Part shown: in pieces, positions 1 to 9,549 of the stretch
Numbering within the stretch: position 1 is the stretch's first letter
Layout of the letters: each line of letters starts with the position of its first letter
Source of the DNA: Glycomyces lechevalierae
GTDB lineage: Bacteria; Actinomycetota; Actinomycetes; Mycobacteriales; Micromonosporaceae
Reading direction: 5' to 3'
DNA: 59,787 bases
Assembly (NCBI RefSeq): GCF_027622945.1
Contig: NZ_JAPZVQ010000005.1
Location: 1 to 59,787 of the forward strand
Notes under the pieces: model-generated
Databases searched by the model: none
Told to the model about the DNA's origin: nothing
Seen by the model: the letters and a program-made list of their open reading frames with translations, nothing else
Translations under genes and position numbers: made by a program

Positions 1-30
1 CCCCTCACTCATTTCAAGCGCAGATATCGT

Positions 31-57
31 GGCCCCAAGCCCAACGCGCTTGGGGCC
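31..57 (-). terminator. Hairpin terminator of mycP
   Basis: A perfect 10-bp inverted repeat (31-40 and 48-57, 7-nt loop) starts 13 bases beyond the mycP stop codon. There is no long T tract, which is common for actinomycete terminators. Role inferred from position. Confidence 0.7.
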
Positions 58-70
58 CTGACGTTCAGAT

Positions 71-1591
71 CTATTGCCTGTTCGGGTCGCTCGGCCGCCA
101 GGGCTGGCCCTGTTCCGGGCCGGTGGGCGGCGGCGGGTTGAATCCCTGCGGGCTGCGCGGGGGGCTGCTGTACCCCTGCGGGCCGGGAGGCGGGCCGTAG
201 CCTTGACCGCCTCCAGCCGGAGGAGGACCGCCGTACTGCTGCTGCATCGCGGGCGGCTGTTGGTACCCGCCTTGGACCGGCCCGCCGTTCGGGTTGAACG
301 CCCCGGGTTGCTGCGTCGCGGCGGCGCTCTTGCGTCCGCGACCGCGAAGCACGAGCCAGACCGCGATCGCCGCGCCGATCAGGACCACCGCTGCAGCGAC
401 GACGATGATGGTCGAGAGATTCGATTCCTTGTTCGCCTCTGCCCCACCGGTTGCCGGTCCAACGGTTTCGCCTGCGGCGCCGGTCTCAGCGGGTTCTTCG
501 GTTTCGGCGTCGTCCGGGGCGGCGCCGCTGGCGCCGGCCTCGCCCATCGGATAGCCGAGCGGGTTCTCCGAGACCTCTTCGATCCCTTCAGCGTGGACGG
601 CCTGATCAGCGTTCACCAGGCCATAGCCGGTGTCTTCGCTCTTGTTGCCGCTGCCGTCTCCGGCTGTTTGAATGATGCGCTGGATGACGTTGCTCGCATC
701 GAGTTCAGGATGCGCGGCCCAAGTCAATGCCGCGACTCCGCCGACCACCCCCGATCCCATCGAGGTGCCACCAACCACATCTGCGTAAAGTTCGGTCGTT
801 CCCAACGTGGGGTCCTGCGGTACTGGTGCAGTCATCTGATCGGCAGGCCCTGCGACTACAACTTCCGGCCCGGTTGTCGTGTTCTCGAACCAGATATCGC
901 CGCTACGATTCGTGCCAGTTACCGCAACTACCCCTGGAATCTTTGCGGGATAACTCACGCCTTGATTGGGGTCATTGCCAGCGGAGGCAACGATGATCGC
1001 ACCCTTGTCAATGACATACTGAAGCGTCTCAAGGTACTGACCAGTGAAAACGGAGTCAGCGGCCTGAATTCCCCACGGAATAACAAGAACATCAGCTCCA
1101 TTGTCAACGGCCCAGCGGAAGGCTTCGAAGGACTTCTCCCCCAGAGCTCCACCGAAGTCAGTTGCGCCGGAATCCATGCGGACCGGCATGATGGTCGCTT
1201 CGGGCGCAGTAAGTAGTACACCAGCAGCCACAGCCGAACCGTGTCCATCCGTGTCGTTGCGCCCATCGGCCTCGTCGGAAAACCCTGTATAGCCGGGCAG
1301 GATGTCCTTGTCATCGAAGAACGGGTGGTCACTGATGCCGGTGTCCATGACGGCGACGGTGATGCCCTTGCCTTTGGTGGTCTCCCATGCCGCGGGAGCC
1401 TGGACCTGTTCGGGGACCCAGGCGTTGTCGGCCGCGTAGGTGTCGTCCTGCGCCAGTGCGGCACTCGGGGTCGCGGCGATGACGGCTGCTGTTGCGGCGG
1501 CGGCGAGGCCGGCACCGAAGACGGCTCGGCGGCTTGAGCTGCGTTGCGCTGGCCGGGGTTGCGGAGGGATTGGCGTGAGAGGTGTGGCCAT
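71..1591 (-). CDS. mycP: Mycosin, type VII secretion-associated subtilisin-like serine protease
   Basis: This 506-residue S8 protease is the membrane-anchored mycosin that accompanies ESX secretion machines. It starts with a twin-arginine-like signal (RRAVFG, residues 21-26, then a hydrophobic stretch ending near ALAQ). The catalytic triad is visible: Asp83 in VMDTGIS, His117 in DGHGS and Ser277 in GGTSMGSG, with the oxyanion Asn206 in SAGND. A transmembrane helix spans about 393-416. The start was placed at MATPL; upstream codons are unlike coding sequence. Two oddities: mycosins usually end soon after the helix, but here about 90 Pro/Gly/Gln/Tyr-rich residues follow on the cytoplasmic side; and the middle of the protease domain uses many A/T-ending codons, unlike its own ends. 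eccC lies on the same strand about 2.3 kb upstream. Confidence 0.9.
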   Translation of the reverse strand: MATPLTPIPPQPRPAQRSSSRRAVFGAGLAAAATAAVIAATPSAALAQDDTYAADNAWVPEQVQAPAAWETTKGKGITVAVMDTGISDHPFFDDKDILPGYTGFSDEADGRNDTDGHGSAVAAGVLLTAPEATIMPVRMDSGATDFGGALGEKSFEAFRWAVDNGADVLVIPWGIQAADSVFTGQYLETLQYVIDKGAIIVASAGNDPNQGVSYPAKIPGVVAVTGTNRSGDIWFENTTTGPEVVVAGPADQMTAPVPQDPTLGTTELYADVVGGTSMGSGVVGGVAALTWAAHPELDASNVIQRIIQTAGDGSGNKSEDTGYGLVNADQAVHAEGIEEVSENPLGYPMGEAGASGAAPDDAETEEPAETGAAGETVGPATGGAEANKESNLSTIIVVAAAVVLIGAAIAVWLVLRGRGRKSAAATQQPGAFNPNGGPVQGGYQQPPAMQQQYGGPPPAGGGQGYGPPPGPQGYSSPPRSPQGFNPPPPTGPEQGQPWRPSDPNRQ

Positions 1592-1724
1592 AGGGTGAGA
1601 CCCCTTCCGTATGCCGGTCGTTACAGCGCGGTCCGCTCTGTCCCACAAGATACCGGACCAAACCCAGGCCCGTGAGTCCGGTTGATCTGGGATTCTGTCG
1701 GACCTTTCTGGGATGCTCGAGGGC

Positions 1725-2180
1725 ATGGAGATGGCTATGCAACTCACGATCGACTGCTCCGACCCGCAGCGGATGGTGGCCTTCTGGGCCGAGGCCCTGG
1801 GCTACGCGCCCGAGCCGCCGCCGGAGGGGCACGACACCTGGCGCGCCTACTGGACGGCCATAGGAGTGCCCGCGGAAGAGCTGCCTCCCGGCGCCGGGGA
1901 CATTCCGGAGTCGATCGTCGACCCGGCGGGGCACGGCCCCAGGGTGTGGTTCCAGCAAGTGCCTGAACCGAAGGTCGCCAAGAACCGGTGGCACTTCGAC
2001 CTGAAGGTGGGCGGGGGCCGTGACGTCCCGTTGGACGTCCGGAAAGAGCGTGTCGACGCGACGGTGAAGCGGCTGATCGCCGCCGGCGCCACGGTCTCGC
2101 GGATCAACGATGAGCCGGACATGGGGCACTATGCCGCGGCCATGCAGGATCCCGAGGGGAACGAGTTCGACGTCGTCTGA
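1725..2180 (+). CDS. VOC/glyoxalase-fold protein
   Basis: A cytoplasmic protein of about 151 residues with two beta-alpha-beta-beta-beta modules typical of the vicinal oxygen chelate superfamily: SDPQRMVAFWAEALGY at the N-terminus and MQDPEGNEFDVV at the C-terminus, where the Glu of the EGNEF motif usually binds metal. The substrate cannot be told from sequence; the family includes glyoxalases, dioxygenases and resistance proteins. Three starts are possible: 1713, 1725 and 1731. I chose 1725 because GAGGG lies just upstream. It is divergent from mycP and convergent with a Nudix gene. Confidence 0.75.
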   Translation: MEMAMQLTIDCSDPQRMVAFWAEALGYAPEPPPEGHDTWRAYWTAIGVPAEELPPGAGDIPESIVDPAGHGPRVWFQQVPEPKVAKNRWHFDLKVGGGRDVPLDVRKERVDATVKRLIAAGATVSRINDEPDMGHYAAAMQDPEGNEFDVV

Positions 2181-2200
2181 TTCGCCGGCTCAGCGTCGGT

Positions 2201-2584
2201 TCAAACGGTTTGAAGCCGCCCCAGCACGGCCGCTGCCGACGGCGTCAGCGGTTCGGGCAGATCGGCCAGGTCGTACCAGGCCACCGACGAGATCTCCGTC
2301 GGGTCCTGCACTGCGGGCACGCCCTCGATCCTCTCCGCCGCAAAGGAATGCGCGCGGTAGTGCTCGCCGGTCGGGTACACGAGCTCGTCCACGGCCAGCC
2401 GCTCCCCCACGGTCACCGCTAGCCCCGTCTCCTCCAGCGCCTCGCGAACCGCCGCCTGGGCCGGAGTTTCGCCCGGATCGACCACTCCCCCGGGAAGACC
2501 GAAGAACTTGAACCCGTAGACCTGCCGAACCAGCAGCACCCGGCCGGCCTCATCCCTGACGATCACCACAGCGGTATCCCACAT
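2201..2584 (-). CDS. Nudix hydrolase
   Basis: A 127-residue Nudix-fold pyrophosphohydrolase. The Nudix box GX5EX7REUXEEXGU is intact from Gly33 to Leu55 (GETPAQAAVREALEETGL covers its core), so Mg-dependent hydrolysis of a nucleoside diphosphate-linked substrate is expected. The substrate is unknown. The gene is a single short unit 24 nt downstream of a membrane-protein gene on the same strand and converges with the VOC gene, leaving 20 nt between stops. Confidence 0.85.
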   Translation of the reverse strand: MWDTAVVIVRDEAGRVLLVRQVYGFKFFGLPGGVVDPGETPAQAAVREALEETGLAVTVGERLAVDELVYPTGEHYRAHSFAAERIEGVPAVQDPTEISSVAWYDLADLPEPLTPSAAAVLGRLQTV

Positions 2585-2608
2585 GGGGATGATTCAACAC
2601 CCCGATGG

Positions 2609-3742
2609 TCAGTCGCGGCAGGTGATGCCGTTGATGGTGTCGCGGGTCGGGTTTCCCTGGGGCAGTATGCATTCGGTGGGTTCGGTGGCGCGCTCGACGC
2701 AGGGGCTGGTGGCGTGGAGGGCGGGGGTGGCCGTCTCGGTGTACTCGAGGGCGAGGGCGTGGAGGCCGGTGGCGGTGGGGTAGGTGCCGTCGGCGGTGGG
2801 GAAGGCGTGTTCGGCGGTGACGCGGCGGATGCCGTCGAGGGTCTCGCCGTCGTAGGTGAGCGTGAAGTCGCCTTGGCTCCAGGCGGCGGCGATCGCGGCG
2901 GCGGCATCGGCGGCGCCGGCGCGGAGTTCGTAGGCGAGTTCGTAGCGGTAAGTCGGCAGGCCTGCGGGGGTGTAGTAGTCGCAGGTGACGACGTCGAGGG
3001 TGCGGGCGGTGAAGCCGGCGAAGTCCGCGATGGCGTCGGTGGTGTCCGCGACGGCCCGTTCGAGGGCGGCCCAGGTGCCGGGTTCGGCGTACTCGCCGCT
3101 GGGGACGAGGGGCGCGGCGGCGGTCTGGGTCCATTGGCGCACTTCGGTTCCCATGGTGAAGGCGCAGGCGAGGGCGAGGCACCAGACGGCCGCTTCGAGG
3201 ACGAAGAGGCGGCGGCGGGGTGCGGGGGTCACGCCGAGCCAGGTGCGGGCCTTGCGGGTGGCGGCGATCCAGAGTCCGGCGATGAGGAGGGGGCCGACGG
3301 TGACGAGGTGGCGCACGCCGACGCTCGTGGAGCCGTCGCTCATGGCATCCCCCAAGGGCATCGCGCCGGGGGTCAGGAGGAGCACGGTCTGCGCGACGGC
3401 GAGGGTGGCGGCGGCCGCGAGGTAGAAGCGGGCGCCGGTGCCGCCGCGGGCGAGGCGGATCGCGGCGATGACGTTGACCGGGGCGGCGGGCGCGAGGATG
3501 AGGAGGTAGGCGAGGCCGCGTTCGGTGAGGCCGTTGTCGATGCCGGGCCAGGCGTAGGCCTGCACGCCCTGCCAGGCCCAGAGCCAGGTCGCGATGAGGG
3601 AGGCGGTGGCGGCGAGAAGGAGGATTCGCAGGACCTGGACGCTCGCGGGGGGCCGCGGCCGGGTGTGCCGGTCCGCCGTCCCGGCCGTACCACTGAGCAC
3701 AGTGGGTGCGGCGGGTCCGGGTCGGGTGAGCAGCGGTTTCAT
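2609..3742 (-). CDS. Multi-pass membrane protein of unknown function
   Basis: A 377-residue protein I do not recognise. The N-terminal two thirds carry four or five hydrophobic helices, for example LLLAATASLIATWLWAW, YLLILAPAAPVNVIAAI, an AAAATLAVAQTVLLL segment and LEAAVWCLALACAFTMG. The last 170 residues look extracytoplasmic, with four cysteines (VVTCDYY, SPCVER, TECILP, ITCRD) that could form two disulfides. The start was set at the MKPLL methionine because the longer reading frame upstream lies within the eccC terminator. It sits 114 nt downstream of eccC on the same strand, beyond a strong hairpin, so it probably has its own promoter. Confidence 0.7.
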   Translation of the reverse strand: MKPLLTRPGPAAPTVLSGTAGTADRHTRPRPPASVQVLRILLLAATASLIATWLWAWQGVQAYAWPGIDNGLTERGLAYLLILAPAAPVNVIAAIRLARGGTGARFYLAAAATLAVAQTVLLLTPGAMPLGDAMSDGSTSVGVRHLVTVGPLLIAGLWIAATRKARTWLGVTPAPRRRLFVLEAAVWCLALACAFTMGTEVRQWTQTAAAPLVPSGEYAEPGTWAALERAVADTTDAIADFAGFTARTLDVVTCDYYTPAGLPTYRYELAYELRAGAADAAAAIAAAWSQGDFTLTYDGETLDGIRRVTAEHAFPTADGTYPTATGLHALALEYTETATPALHATSPCVERATEPTECILPQGNPTRDTINGITCRD

Positions 3743-3801
3743 GCGGGGCCTTGGTGTCAGAGGCGCGAGCGGGGTTCGCGTCCTTTCTGACAGTAATACG
3801 C

Positions 3802-3839
3802 CGCAGGGCCGCCGACCGGTTGCGGTCGGCGGCCCTGCG
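3802..3839 (-). terminator. 17-bp hairpin terminator after eccC
   Basis: A perfect 17-bp stem (3802-3818 and 3823-3839) with a 4-nt GTTG loop begins 17 nt past the eccC stop codon. Very stable; it separates eccC from the downstream membrane-protein gene. Confidence 0.8.
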
Positions 3840-3855
3840 ATCTGCGTCAAACGCG

Positions 3856-6800
3856 TCAGGCGGTGCCGTTCGGCGGGAGCAGCGTCGTCTGGATGAGCTG
3901 TTCACCGTCCTTGCGGCGCACCAGGGTGCCGCGGCCCGGCGGCTGCGGGCTCGGGCGGAGCTTGCCGAAGATCGCGCCCTCCTCCTTGCGGCCGCTCATG
4001 AGCAGGCCGGGCGATTCGAGCTGCTTGATCTGACCCACGATCGGGTCCATCATCGCGCGGGACGCGCCGGAGGCGCGGCGGGCGACGATGACGTGGAAGC
4101 CGATGTCGCGGCCCTGCGGGATGAGCTCGGCGATGGCGGTCATCGGGTTCACCCGCTGGGCCACCATCTCGTAGTCGTCCACGATCAGGTACAGGTCCGG
4201 GCCCGTCCACCAGGACCGGTCGCGGAGCTGCGCCGGGGAGACGTCGTCTCCGGGGAGCCGCCGCTCGATCGGGCCCTTGAGGTTCTTGATCGAGTTCTCG
4301 AACTGCTTGCCCGACATGGCGTAGTCCAGCAGCGTCGGCTTCGAGATCTCCTCGAGCATGCCGCGCCGGTAGTCCGCCATGATGACCTTGGCCTCCTTGG
4401 GCGAGTACGTCGCCTGGATCTGCCGGGCGATGTGCCGCAGGAGGTTGGTCTTGCCGGACTCCGAGTCGCCGAACACGAGCAGGTGCGGCTCGGTCTGGAA
4501 GTCGAGGTACACCGGCTTGAGCCCGGCCTCGTTGAGGCCGATCGGGATGCCCGGCTTCGTGCGGTCGACCGCCTGGAGGAAGTCGGCCACATGGAGCTGG
4601 CGCGGCAGCAGCCGCACCGGCGGGCAGGGCGCGAAGCGCCACGCCTGCTTGACCTTCTTGACGAAGTCCTCGACGCCGGGCTGCAGGTCGTCGCCGTCGC
4701 GGATCCCGTCGATGCGGGGCACGCCGGAGAGGAAGTGCAGCTTCTGGAGCGAGAGGCCGCGGCCGGGGCGGTTCTTCGGCACGTTCGCCGCCGCCTTGCG
4801 GTCGATCTCGGACTCCATGTTGTCCGAGAGCTTCAGCTCCAGCTTGAGGCCGAACATGTCGCGCATGTTCATGCGGATGTCGCCCCAGCGGGTGCAGGTG
4901 ACCATGACGTGCACGCCGTAGGCCAGACCCCGGTTACCGATGGCGCGGACCTGGTCGACGAACGACTCGAAGTCCTCGCGCAGGGTCATCCAGTTGTCGA
5001 TGACGAGGAAGATGTCCCCGTACGGGTCCTCCTGGAAGCGCCCGTCGGCCTTCATGCGCCGGTAGGAGTTCATGCCGTCGATCTTGTTGTCCGTGAAGAA
5101 CTTCTCACGGTCGTCGAGGATCGAGGTGACCTCCTGGATCGTGCGGCGCACGCCCTCTTCCTCCTGGCGGCCGAAGACGCCCGCGACGTGCGGGAGGTCC
5201 TCGATGCCGCGCAGGGTGCCGCCACCGAAGTCGAGGCAGAAGAACTGCACTTCGCGCGGCGTGTGCAGGAGCGCGAGCGAGCCGATGAGCCCGCGGAGCA
5301 TCGTCGACTTGCCCGACTGGGCCCCGCCGGCGATGGCCACGGTGCCCTGGGCACCGGAGAGGTCGACCACGAACGGGCTGCGGCGCTGCTCGAACGGGCG
5401 GTCCTCCTCGCCGAGCACGGCGTGCAGCTTCCCGTTGAGCGAGAAGCCCTTCGGGGACAGGCCGCGCACCGGATCGGCTTCGAGCGGGGGCAGCAGCTGG
5501 TCGAGCGTCGGCGGCTCGAGGAGCGGCGGGAGCCACACCTCGTGGGCCGGGCGGCCCATGCCGAGGCAGTTGTTGACCATGACCTCGAGTTCGGAGAGCT
5601 TCTCGTTCTCGTCGTCGGCCTCGGTCGCCTCCAGCACCTCCTCGGGCTCCTCCTCGACCTCGGGCTCCGGGGGGAGCTCGACGAAGCCGGGCAGGAAGCG
5701 CTGCACCTTGTGCTGCACGGCCGCGATGCGCTCGGCGCGCGAGGCGACGCGTTTCGGAGGCTTGTAGGGGCCACCGACGTAGGCGGCCCGGAAGCGCACC
5801 AGGTCCTGCGTGCCGACCTGGAGGTACCCGTGGCCGGGCGCCTGCGGCAGCTCGTAGGCCGCGCCCGAGCCGATCACGGTACGGGACTCCTGCGCCGAGA
5901 AGGTGCGGAGCGCGACGCGGTACGACAGGAACGTGTCGAGGCCCTTGAGCTTGCCCTCCTCGAGTCGCTGCGACGCGAGGAGCATGTGCACGCCGATGGA
6001 GCGGCCGATGCGGCCGATCTGGAGGAACAGGTTGATGAACTCGGGCTTCGCGACCAGCATCTCGGAGAACTCGTCCGCGATGATGAGCAGCGTCGGCATG
6101 GGGTCCATCGGCTGCCCGGCCTTGCGGGCCTTCTCGTACTCCCAGCGGTTCGTGAAGTTGCCGGCGGCGCGCAGCACCTCCTGGCGGCGCACGAGCTCGC
6201 CTTCGAGCGCGTCGGCCATGCGGTCGACCAGCTCGATCTCGTCGGCGAGGTTCGTGATGACCGCGGAGACGTGCGGCAGGTCGTCCAGGGCGGCGAAGGT
6301 CGCGCCGCCCTTGAAGTCGACGAGGATGAAGTTGAGCTCTTCGGATGAGTGCGTGGCGATCAGGGAGCCGATGATGGTGCGGAGCACCTCGGACTTACCC
6401 GAACCGGTCGCGCCGATGAGCAGGCCGTGCGGGCCCATGCCGCCGACCGCGGACTCCTTGAAGTCGATGTCGACGATGCCGCCGTCCGGGCCGGGCCCGA
6501 TCGGGACCTTCAGGTAGTCCTTGACCGGCTTCTCGCGCCAGTGCACGGCCGGGTCGAGCGCTGCGGCGTCGTTGAAGCCGAGCATCTCGGGCAGCGACGA
6601 CGGGTTCGCCAGCGGCGACTGGTCCTCGTCCCCCGACTCGGTCTTGCCGGCCGCGCCCTTGAGGGTGAGCCGCCAGGGCGCGAGCGAGCGGGCCACGCCC
6701 TCGGCCTGGTTGTACGACATGCGGTCGGGCTTGCCGAGCACGCGGCGCCGGCCGGCCTGGTCGGTGTAGATCTCCTCGACCGTGACGTCGTAGAGCTTGA

Positions 6801-7887
6801 TCTGCGGTCCGGGCTTGCGGGGCAGGTACCCGGAGAAGTCGAAGACGGTGACCCCGCCCATGCCGTCCGCGGCGATGATGCCGGTCGGGTCGACCTCGCC
6901 GCCGTCGAGGATGACGACCAGATGGGGCTGGCCCTCCCCCGCGGTGGCGCCGGGCGACCAGGCGCCGCGGCCGGAGAGCTGCTCGCGCAGCGAGTTCTCG
7001 AGCTGCGTGGTCGTGTTGTAGAACATGCGGACCGGGCCGGCCCCGTCCTCGGCGGACGGGTGCTGCAGGTGCGGCAGCCACTTCATCCAGTGCCACTCGG
7101 GCATCCGCTCGTTGTCCGCGACCACGGCGATGATGAAGTCGTCGGGAGAGTGGAGCACCGCGCCCTGGACCAGCTGCGCGCGGATGTTGTCGACGACGAG
7201 CGCCCGGTCGCCGCGCAGGACCACGCGGGCGGCTTCGGTGTACTTCATCGACCGGGGGATGTCGATGACGTTGGAGTGCGCGGCCACGAAGCGGCGCAGC
7301 GCCATCGAGGTCATCGGCTCCAGGTCCTCGACCGGCTTGGTCTCCGGCGGGACCAGCTTCATCGTCATGCGCTGCTTGCCGACGCCCACGCGGATGTCCA
7401 GCGCGTCGTCGTCCTTCGCGCGGCGCTCCCACATGCGGCGCGAGCCGACGAGCGACCACAGGGCCTTCGGGTCGGGGTGGCGCCACCGGGCCGCGCGCCA
7501 CTGCCGCTCGGCGCCCTTGCGGGCGCGGCGGCGCACCTGGTTGAGGTAGCGCATGTAGTCGCGGCGGTCGGCGTTGAACTCGGCCTTCTTCTGGGCGCGG
7601 TTGCCGCCCATGCTCGTCGCCATCATGCCGACCATGGAGATGCCCATCATGGCGCCCATGGCGATGCGCAGCGTGTTGTTGCCGCCGCCGGCGCCGCCGG
7701 TGGTCCGGCTCATCATCATCATGGCCATGGCCGCGGCCCCCGCGAGCATCGGCAGGATCATCAGATACTGCGTGATGTTCTTGGGCTGCGGGTCGGGCAT
7801 GTCCGGCGGCGACTCCAGGAGGATGTCACCGCGCGGTGCCTGCGGCCCGCGCTTGCGCGGAGGCCTGCGGAAGAGTTTGGTCGTCAC
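3856..7887 (-). CDS. eccC: Type VII secretion ATPase EccC, fused Ca/Cb form
   Basis: This 1343-residue membrane ATPase powers export through ESX complexes and recognises WXG100-type substrates. Two N-terminal helices (about 38-60 and 74-95, rich in Met/Ala) are followed by a DUF-type linker and three FtsK/SpoIIIE ATPase domains. The P-loop lysines are Lys498 (GATGSGKSEV), Lys860 (GGAQSGKSTM) and Lys1146 (GDSESGKTNL). The Walker B of domain 1 is intact (LLIIADEFSEML); domains 2 and 3 have VIDNW and IVDDYE, so only domain 1 has the full DE pair, as is usual for the family. EccCa and EccCb are one polypeptide. It starts with GTG behind AAGGAC. It is divergent from eccD-eccB, 217 nt away. Confidence 0.96.
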   Translation of the reverse strand: MTTKLFRRPPRKRGPQAPRGDILLESPPDMPDPQPKNITQYLMILPMLAGAAAMAMMMMSRTTGGAGGGNNTLRIAMGAMMGISMVGMMATSMGGNRAQKKAEFNADRRDYMRYLNQVRRRARKGAERQWRAARWRHPDPKALWSLVGSRRMWERRAKDDDALDIRVGVGKQRMTMKLVPPETKPVEDLEPMTSMALRRFVAAHSNVIDIPRSMKYTEAARVVLRGDRALVVDNIRAQLVQGAVLHSPDDFIIAVVADNERMPEWHWMKWLPHLQHPSAEDGAGPVRMFYNTTTQLENSLREQLSGRGAWSPGATAGEGQPHLVVILDGGEVDPTGIIAADGMGGVTVFDFSGYLPRKPGPQIKLYDVTVEEIYTDQAGRRRVLGKPDRMSYNQAEGVARSLAPWRLTLKGAAGKTESGDEDQSPLANPSSLPEMLGFNDAAALDPAVHWREKPVKDYLKVPIGPGPDGGIVDIDFKESAVGGMGPHGLLIGATGSGKSEVLRTIIGSLIATHSSEELNFILVDFKGGATFAALDDLPHVSAVITNLADEIELVDRMADALEGELVRRQEVLRAAGNFTNRWEYEKARKAGQPMDPMPTLLIIADEFSEMLVAKPEFINLFLQIGRIGRSIGVHMLLASQRLEEGKLKGLDTFLSYRVALRTFSAQESRTVIGSGAAYELPQAPGHGYLQVGTQDLVRFRAAYVGGPYKPPKRVASRAERIAAVQHKVQRFLPGFVELPPEPEVEEEPEEVLEATEADDENEKLSELEVMVNNCLGMGRPAHEVWLPPLLEPPTLDQLLPPLEADPVRGLSPKGFSLNGKLHAVLGEEDRPFEQRRSPFVVDLSGAQGTVAIAGGAQSGKSTMLRGLIGSLALLHTPREVQFFCLDFGGGTLRGIEDLPHVAGVFGRQEEEGVRRTIQEVTSILDDREKFFTDNKIDGMNSYRRMKADGRFQEDPYGDIFLVIDNWMTLREDFESFVDQVRAIGNRGLAYGVHVMVTCTRWGDIRMNMRDMFGLKLELKLSDNMESEIDRKAAANVPKNRPGRGLSLQKLHFLSGVPRIDGIRDGDDLQPGVEDFVKKVKQAWRFAPCPPVRLLPRQLHVADFLQAVDRTKPGIPIGLNEAGLKPVYLDFQTEPHLLVFGDSESGKTNLLRHIARQIQATYSPKEAKVIMADYRRGMLEEISKPTLLDYAMSGKQFENSIKNLKGPIERRLPGDDVSPAQLRDRSWWTGPDLYLIVDDYEMVAQRVNPMTAIAELIPQGRDIGFHVIVARRASGASRAMMDPIVGQIKQLESPGLLMSGRKEEGAIFGKLRPSPQPPGRGTLVRRKDGEQLIQTTLLPPNGTA

Positions 7888-7957
7888 AGAGGGTCCTTGT
7901 GCTCACCGGGGGATGCGCCTACCACGGGGACGCTTGCTGGCCGTAACTTAGCGCTGT

Positions 7958-7987
7958 CGTATAAAAGATGTAAGTGCGCTCTGTCGA
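7958..7987 (-). promoter_or_regulatory. Candidate eccC promoter
   Basis: On the minus strand TCGACA (7982-7987) and TATACG (7958-7963) are 18 nt apart, close to a housekeeping -35/-10 pair, about 70 nt before the eccC GTG. The 217-nt eccC/eccD gap is otherwise AT-richer than the genes and must also hold the eccD promoter, which I cannot place with confidence. Confidence 0.4.
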
Positions 7988-8104
7988 GTATCGCACCTAA
8001 CAGGTTAGAAGGGTATCGCCACTCAGCCGGTACACCCGCCGTTGCATGAGGCATTTATCCTTGAACGGTCCCCCGATCACCGACCCGACCCGGAGGTTCG
8101 CACG

Positions 8105-9508
8105 GTGAGCACCAAGTCGGCCACTCTTTCAAGGGTGACGATCGTCAGTCCTCGCACCAGGATCGACCTCGCACTGCCTTCAGACGTCCCCCTTTCCGAC
8201 CTGCTGCCGACGATCCTGCACCAAGCCGGCGAGTACTACATCGACGAAGCCGGCGACAACGGCGGCTGGATCCTCGCCCGCCTCGGCGAGGAGGCCATCG
8301 ACACCGGCCACTCGTGCTCCCAGCTCGGGATCAACGACGGCGAGATGCTGTACCTCAACCCCGCCGACGCCGCCAAGCCCGAGGTGGTCTTCGACGACAT
8401 CATCGACGCGATCGCCACGGCGACCGAGCAGCGCGGCAACCGCTGGGACTACCTGGCGACCAAGCGCTTCAGCGTCGGCATCGGCACCGCGGCGCTGGCC
8501 GTGGGCGCCGTCGCGCTCCTGCTGACCCTGCACCTCGCCTCCGCGATCGTCGCGCTCTCCGTCGCGCTGGTCCTGGTCGGCGCCTCGGCGCTCCTCTCGC
8601 GCGCGGTCGGCGACTCGCGCGCCGCCACGTACTTCGGCATCACCGCCGTGATCTACGGCGGGGTGGGCGGCCTGCTCATCGCCGATACGGACCACACGGG
8701 GCTGTTCGACCTCAGCGGACAGCACGTCATCATCTCGGCCGCGGCGATCCTGCTGTTCAGCGTCTTGGCAATGGTCGCCGTGGGGGACATGGCATCAGCG
8801 CCGGTGTTCATCGTGACGATCCTCAGCGCGGTGGTGCTGGGAGTCTCGACGGCGCTGATGATCGTCCTGGACGGCACGGCCGCCACGGCCGCCGCCATCG
8901 CGGCGCCGCTGTCGCTGTCGATCCTGCCTTTCGCCCCGTCGCTGTCCCTGACCATGGCGATGGTGCCGACCCCGCAGCTGCCCACGACCACCGAGGAGCT
9001 GAAGGAGGGCGACGCCGAAGCGATCGACGGCAAGCGGATCCTCAAGCTCTCCGAGCACGCGGGCAACTACCTCGAAGCGCTCTACTCGTTCTCGGCCGTG
9101 GTCGGCCTCATCGCCTCGATCGCGCTCGCGTTCTCGGGCAAGATCCCGGGGCTCGTCCTCGCCACGATCCTGTCGCTCGTGCTGCTCAGCCGGTCCCGCA
9201 CGGTCGAGGACCGCACGGCCCGCATCGTGATGCTCGCCGGCGGCATGGGCGGCCTGGCCGCGACCCTCGCCGCCATCTTCGTCGCGAGCGAGGACAACAT
9301 CCTGGTGCGGCTCACCGTGATCCTCGGCGCGCTCACGCTGCTGACGCTCATCGCGATGGTCTACGGCCTCGCCGTGGCGGGCAAGAAGATCGCCCCCACC
9401 TGGGGCCGCGCGCTCGACATCATCGAGGCGCTGCTCATCGTGTCGATCCTGCCGTTCGTCGGCTGGGTCTGCGACCTGTACACGATCGCCCTGTCGCTGC
9501 GCGGCTAG
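8105..9508 (+). CDS. eccD: Type VII secretion integral membrane channel protein EccD
   Basis: A 467-residue protein. An N-terminal ubiquitin-like (YukD-type) cytoplasmic domain of about 85 residues (VTIVSPRTRIDLALPSDVPL) is followed, after a charged linker, by about eleven hydrophobic helices from residue 122 to the end. That architecture is diagnostic for EccD, the membrane core subunit that forms the ESX channel. The GTG start at 8105 is preferred because GGAGG lies 9 nt upstream; a longer frame from 8042 lacks such a site. eccB follows after 41 nt in the same operon, and eccC is divergent. Confidence 0.92.
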   Translation: MSTKSATLSRVTIVSPRTRIDLALPSDVPLSDLLPTILHQAGEYYIDEAGDNGGWILARLGEEAIDTGHSCSQLGINDGEMLYLNPADAAKPEVVFDDIIDAIATATEQRGNRWDYLATKRFSVGIGTAALAVGAVALLLTLHLASAIVALSVALVLVGASALLSRAVGDSRAATYFGITAVIYGGVGGLLIADTDHTGLFDLSGQHVIISAAAILLFSVLAMVAVGDMASAPVFIVTILSAVVLGVSTALMIVLDGTAATAAAIAAPLSLSILPFAPSLSLTMAMVPTPQLPTTTEELKEGDAEAIDGKRILKLSEHAGNYLEALYSFSAVVGLIASIALAFSGKIPGLVLATILSLVLLSRSRTVEDRTARIVMLAGGMGGLAATLAAIFVASEDNILVRLTVILGALTLLTLIAMVYGLAVAGKKIAPTWGRALDIIEALLIVSILPFVGWVCDLYTIALSLRG

Positions 9509-9549
9509 TCCCCACCCCCTGACCTCGACTCCGAGAGAGGCGAATCCGA

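Noticed and set aside
3751..6348. 865-codon open frame on the plus strand across eccC
   Set aside because: It is the antisense of eccC. Its translation is rich in Arg/Val/His/Leu with no domain logic, as expected for the complement of a high-GC gene.
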